13,461 nt of DNA from an uncultured Desulfomonile sp. (GCA_903853735.1 CAINUH010000243.1:1-13461), one strand, 5' to 3'; numbered from the stretch's first letter, positions 1-8,177 are shown. The notes: a model not told the origin generated them from the letters alone. Made by a program: numbers and translations.

Positions 1-135
1 GAGAGAGCAAGCTCTGTAACAGTACTCGGTGAATTAGCCTCCCGGTTAGAGCCGGTTTTGCGAACGCAGGCCGAGAATTTTTCCACAACAACTGATCTTG
101 TAAGCGAAAACTTAATAATAGGCAACTTAAGTTGA
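1..135 (+). CDS. 3' end of an unrecognised reading frame (partial)
   Basis: Frame 1 is open from the window edge to a TGA at 133-135, giving 44 residues that end in ...SENLIIGNLS. The composition (leucine, valine, serine, acidic residues) looks protein-like, but I do not recognise a family. It has no visible start because it would begin upstream of the window. A run of 44 open codons can occur by chance, so the call is tentative. If real, it is the gene preceding the tRNA and is transcribed in the same direction. Confidence 0.35.
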   Translation, partial: ERASSVTVLGELASRLEPVLRTQAENFSTTTDLVSENLIIGNLS

Positions 136-140
136 GGCCA

Positions 141-162
141 CTGGCGCCAGGACCTGTGGTCC
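141..162. repeat. Pair of small inverted repeats
   Basis: Two adjacent perfect inverted repeats are visible. One is the 10-base palindrome CTGGCGCCAG at 141-150. The other is GGACC-tgt-GGTCC at 150-162. They lie just after the stop of the upstream frame and before the tRNA promoter. No T-run follows, so a factor-independent terminator is not supported. They may be a 3' end structure of the upstream transcript. Confidence 0.35.
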
Positions 163-182
163 GCGAATCACGCCGAAATCGC

Positions 183-211
183 TTGACATTGCAGAAAGTG
201 GTTGCTAGATT
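183..211 (+). promoter_or_regulatory. Sigma70-type promoter of the tRNA-Gly gene
   Basis: A consensus -35 box TTGACA lies at 183-188 and a -10-like TAGATT at 206-211, with an ideal 17-base spacer. The expected transcription start is near 218, a few bases before the mature tRNA 5' end at 221. This is the clearest promoter in the left half. It may also feed the downstream rimP-nusA operon if the terminator at 313-339 is read through. Confidence 0.75.
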
Positions 212-220
212 TCAGTAAGT

Positions 221-296
221 GCGGGCATAGCTCAGTTGGTAGAGTGCAAGCTTCCCAAGCTTGATGTCGCGGGTTCGAGCCCCGTTGCCCGCTCCA
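221..296 (+). tRNA. tRNA-Gly (anticodon CCC)
   Basis: A full cloverleaf can be folded. The acceptor arm GCGGGCA (221-227) pairs with TGCCCGC (286-292), followed by discriminator T and an encoded CCA (294-296). The D-loop has AGCTCAGTTGGTAGAG and the T-arm has GGGTTCGAGCCCC. The anticodon stem CAAGC/GCTTG encloses the loop TTCCCAA, so the anticodon is CCC, reading the GGG glycine codon. The length of 76 with CCA is standard. It precedes rimP, the same relative position that the metY initiator tRNA gene holds before rimP-nusA in E. coli. Confidence 0.95.
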
Positions 297-312
297 ATGA
301 GTGGTTCAGGCC

Positions 313-339
313 ACCCGGGTTGTTGATCCCGGGTTTTTT
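313..339 (+). terminator. Intrinsic terminator after tRNA-Gly
   Basis: The arms ACCCGGG (313-319) and CCCGGGT (328-334) form a seven-pair GC-rich stem with an eight-base loop. A run of six T (334-339) follows immediately. This is a textbook factor-independent terminator between the tRNA and rimP. It implies either a separate promoter for the operon or partial read-through from the tRNA promoter; I see no good promoter between 340 and 404. Confidence 0.85.
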
Positions 340-404
340 ATTATGGCCCTTTTGGGGAAGCTCTCTACGATGTGTTCAAAGAATCTTCATGGGAATTGGA
401 TCGG

Positions 405-923
405 ATGAACAGGCAACTGATTTCTGATCTTTGGGTGATGATCGAGCCTGTTGTGGGTCCGGAAGGCATAGAATTGGTGGAACTGGAATTTCGACCCGAG
501 GGAGGCCGGTGGGTTCTCAGACTTTATGTTGACACCCCTGGAGGAGTGACCCTTGAGGACTGCGAACTGGTCAGCCGCCAAGTAGGTGCCTTGCTTGATA
601 TAAAGAATCCAATCGAGCGCCCCTACACTTTAGAAGTTTCATCCCCTGGAATTAACAGGGTAATCAGAAGAAAAAAAGATTTTAACCTGTTTGCAGGCTT
701 GCCGGTATGTATCAGGACTCGTAGGAAGCTGGAGGGAAGACGGAATTTTTCCGGCACTCTGAAAGGAACTGAGAATTCAAGAATAGTTCTGGAAATTGAT
801 GGGACACGGGTGGAGATAGATCTGGAGGAAGTTGATAAAGCCCGATTGGACCTACCAGAAGAAGATCTGTTGCGCCGAGACTTGCGAAAAGGAGCCGCCA
901 GAACGGGGGAAGTGCTATGGTAA
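405..923 (+). CDS. rimP: Ribosome maturation factor RimP
   Basis: The 172-residue product matches RimP, a cytoplasmic factor needed for late maturation of the 30S ribosomal subunit. The N-terminal domain carries the pattern IEPVVGPEGIELVELEFR and the family signature YTLEVSSPGINR at about residues 74-85. A smaller C-terminal SH3-like domain follows (SGTLKGTENSRIVLEIDG). I chose the ATG at 405 because its N-terminus aligns with the usual RimP beginning. A GTG at 372 would add 11 residues and has GGGGAAG upstream, so it remains possible. It is the first gene of the operon and overlaps nusA by seven bases. Confidence 0.95.
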   Translation: MNRQLISDLWVMIEPVVGPEGIELVELEFRPEGGRWVLRLYVDTPGGVTLEDCELVSRQVGALLDIKNPIERPYTLEVSSPGINRVIRRKKDFNLFAGLPVCIRTRRKLEGRRNFSGTLKGTENSRIVLEIDGTRVEIDLEEVDKARLDLPEEDLLRRDLRKGAARTGEVLW

Positions 924-2278
924 ACCTGAATCGCACAATAGACCAAGTGGCCAAAGAAAAAGGAATCACCAGAGATACGCTGGTCGAAGCCTTGGAGGCT
1001 GCTCTTGTGTCTGCAGCAAGGAAAAAATACGGAGGCCGAGTCGAACTCGAGGCTCAATTTAGCGATGAAACTGGAGAGGTGGAAGTCTTTCTGTTCAAGG
1101 ACGTGGTTGAACACGTCGAAGATTCCACAACCGAAATTGATCTTGAATCAGCACGACTTGAATTGGATCCGGATGCAGAAATCGGGGATCAACTCGGCGT
1201 GAAGATGGACACTGATAGCTTCGGCCGTATCGCGGCCCAAACAGCCAAGCAGGTAATTATTCAAAAAGTGAAGGATGCCGAACGTGAGAATATCTACTCT
1301 GAATATAAGGACCGAAAAGGCGATGTTGTCACAGGAATGGTTCAAAGATTCGAGAAGAGAAGTATTGTAGTGAACTTGGGCAGAGCTGAAGCTGTTTTCC
1401 CCTACACTGAACAAATCCCAAGGGAAACCTACCGCCAAGGTGACAGGATCAGGGCTCTGATTCTAGAAGTCCGGCGCACTCAGAAGGATCCACAAATAAT
1501 ACTGTCTCGCGCTAATCCGGCTTTCCTGGTAAAACTGTTCGAGCAAGAGGTTCCGGAAATTGCGGAAGGCATCGTCCGAATCATGTGCGCTGCTCGCGAA
1601 CCAGGACAGAGAGCTAAGATAGGTGTTCGATCCTCCGATGCCGATGTAGACCCCGTAGGCGCGTGCGTAGGCATGAAAGGATCCAGGGTCCAGTCGGTTG
1701 TCCAGGAGTTACGAGGAGAAAAAATCGACATTATCCCCTGGAACGACGACACTGCTCGTTTTGTCTGTAATGCGCTCCAGCCTGCTGAAATCTCCAAGGT
1801 TATTATCGATCAGGACACAAACATTATGGAGGTAATAGTTGCCGATGATCAGCTCTCTCTTGCCATAGGCAAGAAAGGACAGAACGTAAGGCTGGCTGCC
1901 AAGCTCACTGGTTGGAAGATTGATGTGAGGAGCGAATCCAAAGAGGAAAAGATTACCGGTGAATCTTTCGAACGTCTCCTGTCAATCGACGGCATGGACG
2001 AAGAGACCGCCACGATACTGTTTGACAACGGATATCGAAATCCCGAGGACATAGCCAAGGCAACGCTGGTGGAGCTAACCAGCTTCATGGGCATTACTGA
2101 GGAAAAAGGGGTGCAGCTTCTTCAGGGCGCTCTACGCTATCTCGCCAATCCACCTATTGATGAGCTTGAAGAACCTGATTCCGTGGAAGACAGCGGCGAA
2201 CCGGAAGCCCCCGCAATTGAACAACCGGTGAAACGCAAAAGGAAAAAGTCCAGCGAGGCCGCGACTGTGCAGGTGTAG
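917..2278 (+). CDS. nusA: Transcription termination/antitermination factor NusA
   Basis: NusA binds RNA polymerase and nascent RNA and modulates pausing, termination and antitermination. The 453 residues show the expected order. An N-terminal RNAP-binding domain occupies about 1-125. An S1 domain lies at ~134-199 (GDVVTGMVQRFEKRSIVVNLG). KH1 lies at ~230-285, with GACVGMKGSRVQ, and KH2 at ~305-345, with AIGKKGQNVRLA. A helix-hairpin-helix segment covers ~350-410. The tail is acidic and then basic (KRKRKKS). GGGGGAAG lies just upstream of the ATG, which sits inside the 3' end of rimP, so translation is probably coupled. Only one C-terminal repeat-like region is present, shorter than the two acidic repeats of E. 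coli NusA. Confidence 0.98.
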   Translation: MVNLNRTIDQVAKEKGITRDTLVEALEAALVSAARKKYGGRVELEAQFSDETGEVEVFLFKDVVEHVEDSTTEIDLESARLELDPDAEIGDQLGVKMDTDSFGRIAAQTAKQVIIQKVKDAERENIYSEYKDRKGDVVTGMVQRFEKRSIVVNLGRAEAVFPYTEQIPRETYRQGDRIRALILEVRRTQKDPQIILSRANPAFLVKLFEQEVPEIAEGIVRIMCAAREPGQRAKIGVRSSDADVDPVGACVGMKGSRVQSVVQELRGEKIDIIPWNDDTARFVCNALQPAEISKVIIDQDTNIMEVIVADDQLSLAIGKKGQNVRLAAKLTGWKIDVRSESKEEKITGESFERLLSIDGMDEETATILFDNGYRNPEDIAKATLVELTSFMGITEEKGVQLLQGALRYLANPPIDELEEPDSVEDSGEPEAPAIEQPVKRKRKKSSEAATVQV

Positions 2279-2326
2279 AAAATATGGCCTATCTGCCATG
2301 CATGCAGGGGAAAGACGCCCATTATC

Positions 2327-2590
2327 GTGAAAAGAGGTCATGTCCCTAAGAGAATGTGTATCGGATGCCGGCAGAGGAGGCCGGCAAATGATATGATCCG
2401 TATCAACGCTGTAGGAGACTCCCTGGCTGTGTCCTTCGCTAACAGGAGACATCCCGGGAGAGGATGCTATGTATGTCCCACTGAAGCATGCGTGGAAAAG
2501 GCTTTGAACAAGAGTCTGTTGCAAAAAGCACTGCGCCGAGATATTGCTGTAACACCCTCCAAAGAGGTATTACTAACTAAGAGGGCTTGA
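2327..2590 (+). CDS. ylxR: YlxR family (DUF448) RNA-binding protein
   Basis: This 87-residue basic protein has the YlxR hallmark near its N-terminus, VPKRMCIGCRQRRPANDMIRI, and a later cysteine pair (GCYVCPTEACVEKAL). YlxR proteins are small nucleic-acid-binding proteins nearly always encoded between nusA and infB, as here. The start is GTG at 2327, the first usable start in this frame after the nusA stop. AGGGGAAAG at 2306-2314 may serve as a somewhat distant ribosome-binding site. The TGA stop overlaps the upstream extension of the infB frame. Confidence 0.9.
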   Translation: MKRGHVPKRMCIGCRQRRPANDMIRINAVGDSLAVSFANRRHPGRGCYVCPTEACVEKALNKSLLQKALRRDIAVTPSKEVLLTKRA

Positions 2591-2607
2591 AGAGAAGGGG
2601 TGACCGG

Positions 2608-5472
2608 ATGACCATGCTGACCGTTGATGACCTGGCCAGAGACCTGAAGGTCAGAAACGAGGACTTGCTCAAAGAACTCGCAACTATGGGCTACGAGGTT
2701 GATGGCCCTGAGAGCCCTTTGGAAACGGATGACCCTGCAGCTTTACGGGCTCAACTCGTGTCTGTTCTTCCTCAACGGGAAGTAGTGGAAAAGAGAATAA
2801 AGCCCACCGTTATCAGGCGTAGGATGAAGAATCCGCCCCCAGAGCTTATGGAAGAAGACAGATCATTAGAACCTTCTTTCGAGGGCCCCGTCGGCCCGTC
2901 TCCACGTGGAGAAGAAAGACGGGCTTCCACGGCGGAGCGAATGCGCGCACAGGAGGCAGAAGCTGCCAAGAAACCTTACAAGAAGATCAAGAAATCCGAG
3001 CCTGCCCGCATCATCGAAATGGCGCCTAAACCTGCGGTCCCACGTATCCACAAAATCGAACAACCCCAGCACGTACGATCAACACATCCAATAATGGAGC
3101 AACCCGTATCCCCCGAGGCGGGCCACGGGATACAGACCACTGTCGTGTCACCCACAAAAGAGTCTTTAACGGTTAATGAGGAACGAGTTCGCCTCCCTGA
3201 AGCGGCGGTAAAGTCTGCTGGGCCTTTGCATGAGCGTCTACCAAAGGAAGCGGATTCCGAGGAGGCGACTAGCATTTCGGCGCCCCCCGGGGAAGCCGGG
3301 TTAACTGAAGACAGGCCTGCTAAAAGAAAGAAAAAGAGAGAGAAGAGGTTGCAGCCGGCCCAGATCATTGGAAAGGTGGAACTCAGGAAAGAACCTGTCA
3401 AGGAAGAAGAGCCGCCTCAACCTGTGGCTGTTCGGGTGATTGAACCACCCAAAATATTGGCAAAACCCGAAAGCAAGCCCACAGTGATGGCGCCCGTCAC
3501 CATTGAGGACGAAGAGGCTAGAACAAGAAAGAAAAAAGACAAAAAAACCAAAATCCAACCGGACGAACGTATTGAAGAAGACAAGATCAAGGTTCGCCGA
3601 CGCAAAGAAGTCATACTCGGCGCCGATCTCTATGACGAAAGAGGGAGACACGGCAGGCTGAGGGGCAGAGGGAAAAAGACCAAGCGCAAGACCGAGATTA
3701 CCACTCCCAAGGCTATCAAGCGCCGCATGAAAATACCGGAGGTCGTCACGGTGGCGAACTTGGCGCATAAGATGAGTGTGAAGGCATCAGAGGTGATTCA
3801 ACACCTTATCGCACTCGGAGTGGCCGCGTCCATGAACGAGCCCGTCGATTTTGATACTGCAACGATCGTGGCATCTGAATTCGGGTTCGAAACGGAGTCC
3901 AGCGTCCAGTCCGAAATGGATTTGCTTCCCGAGAAGATTAGAGATTCTGAACTCAATCTTGTTTCAAGGCCACCCGTCATAACTGTGATGGGACATGTGG
4001 ACCACGGCAAGACATCTCTTTTGGACGCGATCAGATCCACTCACGTCACTGATCAGGAGGCGGGCGGGATCACTCAGCACATTGGGGCTCACAAGGTAAA
4101 GCTCCCAAAAGGCGAGATCATTTTTCTGGACACTCCCGGACACGAGGCCTTCACGGCCATGCGTGCCAGAGGAGCACAGGTGACGGACTTCGTGGTACTT
4201 GTCGTGGCTGCCGATGACGGCGTGATGGATCAGACGCGTGAGGCCATAAATCACGCACGCGCTGCAAACGTCCCCATCATAGTAGCTGTTAACAAGATGG
4301 ACAAACCCGAGGCCGACAAGGACAAGGTCACACGAGAACTGAGCGAGCACAACCTTATCAGTGAGGCATGGGGAGGAGATACGCTTTTCTCGTACGTGAG
4401 CGCAAAAACAGGTGAAGGAATCGACGAATTCCTCGAACTGATACTGCTCCAAGCCGAACTCATGGAACTCAAAGCCAATCCCGACAAGAAGGCCATAGGT
4501 TCAGTTATTGAGGCCCGCCTGGATAAAGGGAAAGGAGCGGTGGCCACAGTTTTGATCAAGGAGGGGACCCTGAAGCTGGGTGACCCTTTTGTTGCGGGAA
4601 TTCATTACGGTAAGGTTCGGACTATGCTCGATCACGAGGGCCGTCCTGTTGAAGTGGCTGGGCCGGCCACTCCCGTCGAAGTTCATGGTTTCTCGGGTGT
4701 TCCTGAGGCTGGTGAGCCCTTCCTAGTCGTTGAGGAAGAAAAGGTGGCTCGCCAGATCGGTACGCAGCGACAGGAAAAGCAGCGCCGACAGGAAGCCTCT
4801 GCTGTCGGTCCCGCATCCCTTGAGGACTTATTGGCCCGTATGCAAGAGCACGAGACCAAAGAGTTGAATATCATTATCAAGGCCGACGTTCAGGGGTCGG
4901 TAGAGGCCCTCAGAGAGGCTCTACTCGGAATAACATCCGACGAGATAAAGGCTAGGATCATTCACAGCGGCGTAGGTGGAATCAGCGAATCGGACGTCAT
5001 GTTGGCAAGCGCATCAAGAGCCATTGTCATCGGTTTCAGCGTGAGGCCCAACCCGAAGACAACACAGTTGGCAGAACAGGAAAAGATTGATATCCGCCTC
5101 TATACAGTAATTTACGAAGCGATCGAAGATGTTCGGAAGGCTATGGAAGGACTGCTCGCTCCCATAGAAAAGGAAATTGTGCTTGGCCGAGCAGAAGTAC
5201 GACAGACCTTTCACCTTGCAAAAATAGGCTCTGTAGCCGGATGTTATGTGACCTCAGGAAAACTGGAGAGGTCGAATCAGGTGAGATTGCTACGAGACGA
5301 TGTGGTTGTTCACCAAGGAAGAATGGCCTCAATGAAACGCTTCAAGGAAGACATCAAAGAGGTGGTCGAAGGGTACGAATGCGGAATTTCCATTGATAAC
5401 TACAGGGATGTAAAAGCGGGCGACATTATCGAAGCCTTTACCGTAGAACGGGAATTGGCCAAGCTGTCGTAA
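2608..5472 (+). CDS. infB: Translation initiation factor IF-2
   Basis: IF-2 is the GTPase that delivers initiator tRNA to the 30S subunit and promotes subunit joining. The product is 954 residues from the ATG at 2608, which has a good AGGGGTG ribosome-binding site seven bases upstream. A TTG at 2587 would add seven residues, and an ATG at 2614 is also possible. An IF2_N motif ([13 protein letters not shown]) opens the protein. A long lysine/glutamate/arginine-rich linker reaches about residue 370, and a second IF2_N module ([17 protein letters not shown]) follows. The G domain shows G1 GHVDHGKT (462-469), G3 DTPGHE (508-513), G4 NKMD (562-565) and G5 SAK (598-600). Beta-barrel and IF-2C domains complete it. 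All GTP-binding motifs are intact. Confidence 0.98.
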   Translation: MTMLTVDDLARDLKVRNEDLLKELATMGYEVDGPESPLETDDPAALRAQLVSVLPQREVVEKRIKPTVIRRRMKNPPPELMEEDRSLEPSFEGPVGPSPRGEERRASTAERMRAQEAEAAKKPYKKIKKSEPARIIEMAPKPAVPRIHKIEQPQHVRSTHPIMEQPVSPEAGHGIQTTVVSPTKESLTVNEERVRLPEAAVKSAGPLHERLPKEADSEEATSISAPPGEAGLTEDRPAKRKKKREKRLQPAQIIGKVELRKEPVKEEEPPQPVAVRVIEPPKILAKPESKPTVMAPVTIEDEEARTRKKKDKKTKIQPDERIEEDKIKVRRRKEVILGADLYDERGRHGRLRGRGKKTKRKTEITTPKAIKRRMKIPEVVTVANLAHKMSVKASEVIQHLIALGVAASMNEPVDFDTATIVASEFGFETESSVQSEMDLLPEKIRDSELNLVSRPPVITVMGHVDHGKTSLLDAIRSTHVTDQEAGGITQHIGAHKVKLPKGEIIFLDTPGHEAFTAMRARGAQVTDFVVLVVAADDGVMDQTREAINHARAANVPIIVAVNKMDKPEADKDKVTRELSEHNLISEAWGGDTLFSYVSAKTGEGIDEFLELILLQAELMELKANPDKKAIGSVIEARLDKGKGAVATVLIKEGTLKLGDPFVAGIHYGKVRTMLDHEGRPVEVAGPATPVEVHGFSGVPEAGEPFLVVEEEKVARQIGTQRQEKQRRQEASAVGPASLEDLLARMQEHETKELNIIIKADVQGSVEALREALLGITSDEIKARIIHSGVGGISESDVMLASASRAIVIGFSVRPNPKTTQLAEQEKIDIRLYTVIYEAIEDVRKAMEGLLAPIEKEIVLGRAEVRQTFHLAKIGSVAGCYVTSGKLERSNQVRLLRDDVVVHQGRMASMKRFKEDIKEVVEGYECGISIDNYRDVKAGDIIEAFTVERELAKLS

Positions 5473-5576
5473 TCTTTGTTTATCGTGGGCACGTTGGTGG
5501 CTCGTGATTACGGAATTCAACCCAGGTTAGAGTTTTTTGCGGGAGGAATAAATATACTTTGCGGTGAGGAGAGGCT

Positions 5577-5864
5577 ATGGTAGTGGGTGTTGGTTTCATT
5601 AGGATGCTTATCCATCAGTCCTCCTCGCTGAAGACTAAGCGCCAGGTTGTCAAGAGTATACTGGGGCAGGTTCGCAGCAAGTTTGATCTGTCGGTGGCAG
5701 AGGTTGAAGATCAGGACAAGTGGCAACTATGCACACTCGGATTTGCCGTGGTTACCAACGATGCCGGCCACGCCCACAGCATGCTTGAAACTGTGATCGC
5801 CTACGTGGAAGGACTTCATCTCGCTGAGATCACTGATTCCCATGTAGAAATCGCTCACTATTGA
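5577..5864 (+). CDS. ylxP: YlxP family (DUF503) protein
   Basis: The 95-residue product matches the small DUF503/YlxP family: the N-terminus VVGVGFIRMLIHQSSSLKTK is followed by RQVVKSILGQVRSKFDLSVAEV and a WQLCTLGFAVVTND strand. Family members sit between infB and rbfA in many bacteria and are linked by context to ribosome assembly; the biochemical role is not established. The ATG at 5577 is preceded by GAGGAGAGG, a strong ribosome-binding site. About 100 non-coding bases separate it from infB, with no terminator visible, so it is probably cotranscribed. Confidence 0.9.
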   Translation: MVVGVGFIRMLIHQSSSLKTKRQVVKSILGQVRSKFDLSVAEVEDQDKWQLCTLGFAVVTNDAGHAHSMLETVIAYVEGLHLAEITDSHVEIAHY

Positions 5865-5922
5865 CAAGGGTTTCATTCCACAGCCAAACAACACGATTCA
5901 TTACACACCGAGTTTTTATCCC

Positions 5923-6276
5923 ATGCCCAGCTTCAGAAAAAATCGCGTGGCCGAACTTCTTCGTCAAGTCATAGCAGAAATTGTCGTCTTTCAGATTAAA
6001 GACCCTCGTGTACGAGGTGTCACTATCACCGAGGTCCAAATGAGTGCCGATCTCAAATCGGCCCGAGTTTATTTCAGTTGCATGACGGACGGACAAAATG
6101 AAATGCACAAGAAGGGCCTTGATTCGGCCGCGGCGTTTATCCGGAGGAAGTTGCGCGAGGATTTGAACTTAAAATATATCCCTGAACTTTCGTTTTGGTA
6201 TGACACGGCCTTCGACCATTCTGTTCGGATCGGTAAAATACTTAAAGAAATTAAGGCACCAGAAGCGGATGACTGA
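5923..6276 (+). CDS. rbfA: Ribosome-binding factor A
   Basis: RbfA binds the 30S subunit near helix 1 of 16S rRNA and is needed for late 30S maturation. The 117-residue protein is of normal length and has the family pattern FRKNRVAELLRQVIAEIV, then KDPRVRGVTITEVQMSADL and SARVYFSC, ending with VPEL-type residues (IPELSFWYD) and a DHSVRIGKIL helix. The ATG at 5923 lacks a strong Shine-Dalgarno sequence. Its 3' end overlaps the start of nrnA by eight bases, suggesting coupled translation. Confidence 0.95.
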   Translation: MPSFRKNRVAELLRQVIAEIVVFQIKDPRVRGVTITEVQMSADLKSARVYFSCMTDGQNEMHKKGLDSAAAFIRRKLREDLNLKYIPELSFWYDTAFDHSVRIGKILKEIKAPEADD

Positions 6277-7231
6277 TAATTCCATTCCGGATGTCCTCCG
6301 AACTGAGGACAAATTCTTGATTGTTACCCATGTAAACCCCGACGGAGACGCTGTCGGCTCCCTGCTGGGGATGTATCTTGCCCTCCGTGAAATGGGCAAA
6401 AAAACATGGCCGATTAGCGGTGAAAAATTCCCGGATCTCTACGGTTTTCTCCCTGGAGTGGACTCCCTCATTACCGATACGCATAGTCCGGATATCGATC
6501 CACACTGGATAATAGCCCTTGACGTGGCCTCGGAACCGAGGATTTCAGGCAACATAGAGCGGTTCCGTAACAAGGCCGTGTTGATTAACATAGATCATCA
6601 CGCAACTAATCCACTTTACGGACAGTACAATCTCATTGATTCCAAAGCCACGTCGACGGCTGAACTCGTTTTCCGAGTTCTCTCTCAGGCAGGATACAAG
6701 CTTTCGGCGGATGTGGGTAAGTGCCTGTACACCGGCATCTTGACCGATACCGGGTGTTTCCGTTTCTCCGGCGTCAACACTGATACCCTGGCCCTCGCAT
6801 CCCGGTTGCTTGAATCAGGATTCGACTCCTACGAGGTTACCCGATCCATCTATGAAGAGTACCCTCTTTCACGACTTGAACTGGAGCGTCTGTTGTTGAA
6901 CAGGATTGAGATCCTGCTGAACGGCAAACTCGTCATCAGCACCCTCCATTACCAGGATTTTCAGAAGCTGGGAGCACCACTTTCCGACGGTGAAAATCTT
7001 GTTGATAGACTTAGAGAAAGTCGCGGGGTAGAAGTAGGAATTCTCATGACCCAAGTTTCCGAAGATGTGTGCAGAGTGAGCTTTCGGTCAAAGGGGTTGG
7101 TGGATATTGCCAAGATTGCCGCATCTTTCGGCGGAGGAGGACACCGCAGCGCAGCAGGACTTCGGTCGTTGGTTCCCCTGGAAGAACTCAAGCAACAGAT
7201 TGTAGCGGCAATCGCGAAAAAGATCGGCTAA
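6269..7231 (+). CDS. nrnA: DHH-family bifunctional oligoribonuclease / pAp phosphatase NrnA
   Basis: NrnA-type enzymes degrade very short RNAs and dephosphorylate pAp in the cytoplasm. The 320-residue product has the DHH phosphoesterase metal-binding motifs in order: HVNPDGDA at residues 21-28, the LD of ALDVAS at ~84-85, and DHH at 109-111. The DHHA1 domain motif GGGGHRSAAG lies at 288-297. The ATG at 6269 overlaps rbfA by eight bases and fits the usual N-terminus; a longer frame opening at 6200 would run deep into rbfA and is unlikely. This is the last gene of the operon in this window. Closely related names (DHH family, RecJ-like) are possible. Confidence 0.93.
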   Translation: MTDNSIPDVLRTEDKFLIVTHVNPDGDAVGSLLGMYLALREMGKKTWPISGEKFPDLYGFLPGVDSLITDTHSPDIDPHWIIALDVASEPRISGNIERFRNKAVLINIDHHATNPLYGQYNLIDSKATSTAELVFRVLSQAGYKLSADVGKCLYTGILTDTGCFRFSGVNTDTLALASRLLESGFDSYEVTRSIYEEYPLSRLELERLLLNRIEILLNGKLVISTLHYQDFQKLGAPLSDGENLVDRLRESRGVEVGILMTQVSEDVCRVSFRSKGLVDIAKIAASFGGGGHRSAAGLRSLVPLEELKQQIVAAIAKKIG

Positions 7232-7421
7232 TACTGATTGGCTACCGATATTGGAACGCTGGAAAAGCGCCCGACAAGTAGCCCCTCATTTACTCCACAA
7301 TTGATACTGTGCTTCAAACGGTAGGAGCCTGACGCATTAGGTCTTTGTAACCAAATTGCCTTTGTCCCTATAACATTGGAGGACAGTGACGCTTACCCCA
7401 CTAAAAGACTTCTATTACTGA

Positions 7422-7462
7422 GATGTTACATCTTTGATAGATGTATCATTATGAGATAACAT
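7422..7462. repeat. Cluster of nested inverted repeats
   Basis: Three dyads overlap: GATGT-t-ACATC (7422-7432), TGATA-gatg-TATCA (7435-7448), and the outer pair ATGTTA (7423-7428) with TAACAT (7457-7462). They could be operator half-sites or could fold as a branched hairpin in RNA. No protein can be assigned. Lying in AT-rich DNA raises the chance of coincidence. Confidence 0.45.
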
Positions 7463-7510
7463 TTGTTTGCATAACGAATTGATTGTTTTTCTAATAATAA
7501 TTATCAGACA

Positions 7511-7537
7511 TCTTTCATCTTGCCTCTTTCATCTTGC
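7511..7537. repeat. Tandem 13-base direct repeat
   Basis: TCTTTCATCTTGC occurs at 7511-7523 and again at 7525-7537, with a 14-base period. It may be a small duplication or a pair of protein-binding sites upstream of the promoter-like element at 7541-7570. Confidence 0.7.
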
Positions 7538-7540
7538 AAG

Positions 7541-7570
7541 TTGATAAGTTATCTAAATATGTGATAAGAT
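7541..7570 (+). promoter_or_regulatory. Candidate promoter with overlapping palindrome
   Basis: TTGATA (7541-7546) and TAAGAT (7565-7570) are separated by 18 bases, a reasonable sigma70-like pair. The perfect 11-base palindrome GATAA-g-TTATC (7543-7553) overlaps the -35 box and could be an operator. The start would fall near 7577, about 40 bases before the small secreted-protein gene. Confidence 0.4.
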
Positions 7571-7618
7571 ACTTAATGTATTGATGCTTCATCCCATGCA
7601 AAGGGCGGACTAAACCCC

Positions 7619-7954
7619 ATGTTACGGCACATCCACATTCCAGTCCTGGTGATCACGCTCCTGGTTTCCCATAGCTTTTGCCAAGCCGACCCCATCATGC
7701 CGAATGCTTGGGCGTCCTTTTCCTGGATCCCGCACGGGTACGGAGCCACGATGCGCATTGACAATCCCACGTGCGCCCAAATACAAGATCTCTACGGATT
7801 CCGGATCTCCCCCCATTATGTGGGATCCTGGTCAGAGCCTGTCTGGGGATGGGATGTTCATTGTGGTCCCTATTTCGGACCTCCGGTTTCCTACCAGGAT
7901 CCCGGCAAGTACCAGCTACCCATTGGCCTCATTTATCCCAACTCGGATCGGTGA
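7619..7954 (+). CDS. Small predicted secreted protein, unknown function
   Basis: The 111-residue frame starts at ATG 7619. It begins with an apparent signal peptide: basic MLRH, a hydrophobic core (IPVLVITLLVSHSF) and a likely cleavage after CQA. The mature part is rich in tryptophan, proline, glycine and tyrosine (WIPHGYG, WGWDVHCGPYFGPP), suggesting a small exported protein with two conserved-looking cysteines. I do not recognise a family. There is no close Shine-Dalgarno sequence; AAGGGCGG at 7601 is 13 bases away. The stop at 7952-7954 falls right beside the transposase relic, so the C-terminus may have been clipped by an insertion. Other frames overlap here, so the call rests mainly on the signal peptide. 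Confidence 0.55.
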   Translation: MLRHIHIPVLVITLLVSHSFCQADPIMPNAWASFSWIPHGYGATMRIDNPTCAQIQDLYGFRISPHYVGSWSEPVWGWDVHCGPYFGPPVSYQDPGKYQLPIGLIYPNSDR

Positions 7955-7970
7955 CATCCACAGTCTGGTT

Positions 7971-8090
7971 GGTCTTAAACTCCTTGACCTTGTAGTTGCC
8001 TTAGTAGCGATCCACGCACTGATGAAAAATGTGGAGCGGAAGGAACTCCATCACTTGAGAGAAAACAACTTTTCCGGAATACACAGGCAT
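7971..8090 (-). pseudogene. IS4-type (DUF4372) transposase relic, N-terminal head
   Basis: Read on the minus strand from the ATG at 8090-8088, the frame gives MPVYSGKVVFSQVMEFLPLH, then IFHQCVDRY, a TAA (8003-8001), and GNYKVKEFKT. This closely follows the N-terminal DUF4372 domain of IS4-type DDE transposases, usually of the form VFSQLMxFxP...RYxGNYKVKxF. Only about 40 codons remain. The catalytic DDE domain is absent from the window, and similarity stops near 7971. The in-frame stop is one base away from CAA. The fragment is non-functional. The corresponding insertion-sequence end should lie between 8091 and about 8200. Confidence 0.75.
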
Positions 8091-8143
8091 GCCCCCAAGG
8101 AGTTTTTCTCCAAGGATGGGGCTTCGGCCGGAAAGATTTCAAG

Positions 8144-8177
8144 TTGACAAACAATAATAATATTCCTCATATATAAT
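8144..8177 (+). promoter_or_regulatory. Promoter-like boxes with overlong spacing
   Basis: A perfect TTGACA (8144-8149) and a perfect TATAAT (8172-8177) occur upstream of the DUF4926 gene but are 22 bases apart, five more than ideal. Either box could work with a different partner. They lie just outside the transposase relic, so one could have come with the insertion sequence end. Confidence 0.35.

Larger units (their letters stand above)
7232..7618. other. Non-coding, AT-rich intergenic stretch with palindromes
   Basis: No convincing gene is seen in these 387 bases. The right part (about 7421-7580) is distinctly AT-rich compared with its surroundings and holds several short inverted repeats, a tandem 13-mer and a promoter-like pair, listed separately. 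No strong terminator follows nrnA; the CGCTGGAAAAGCG hairpin near 7257 is weak and has no T-run. This is the boundary between the conserved operon and the accessory region. Confidence 0.6.

Noticed and set aside
7241..7400. Minus-strand open stretch after nrnA with phrases such as GVSVTVLQCYRDKGNLVTKT
   Set aside because: It suggested a transposon end, but I could not match it to any element or protein and the open lengths are within chance.
7704..8147. A 147-codon plus-strand frame overlapping the secreted-protein gene and the transposase relic
   Set aside because: Its second half is the antisense of the transposase head and its first half shadows the secreted-protein frame; it has no ribosome-binding site or recognisable domain.
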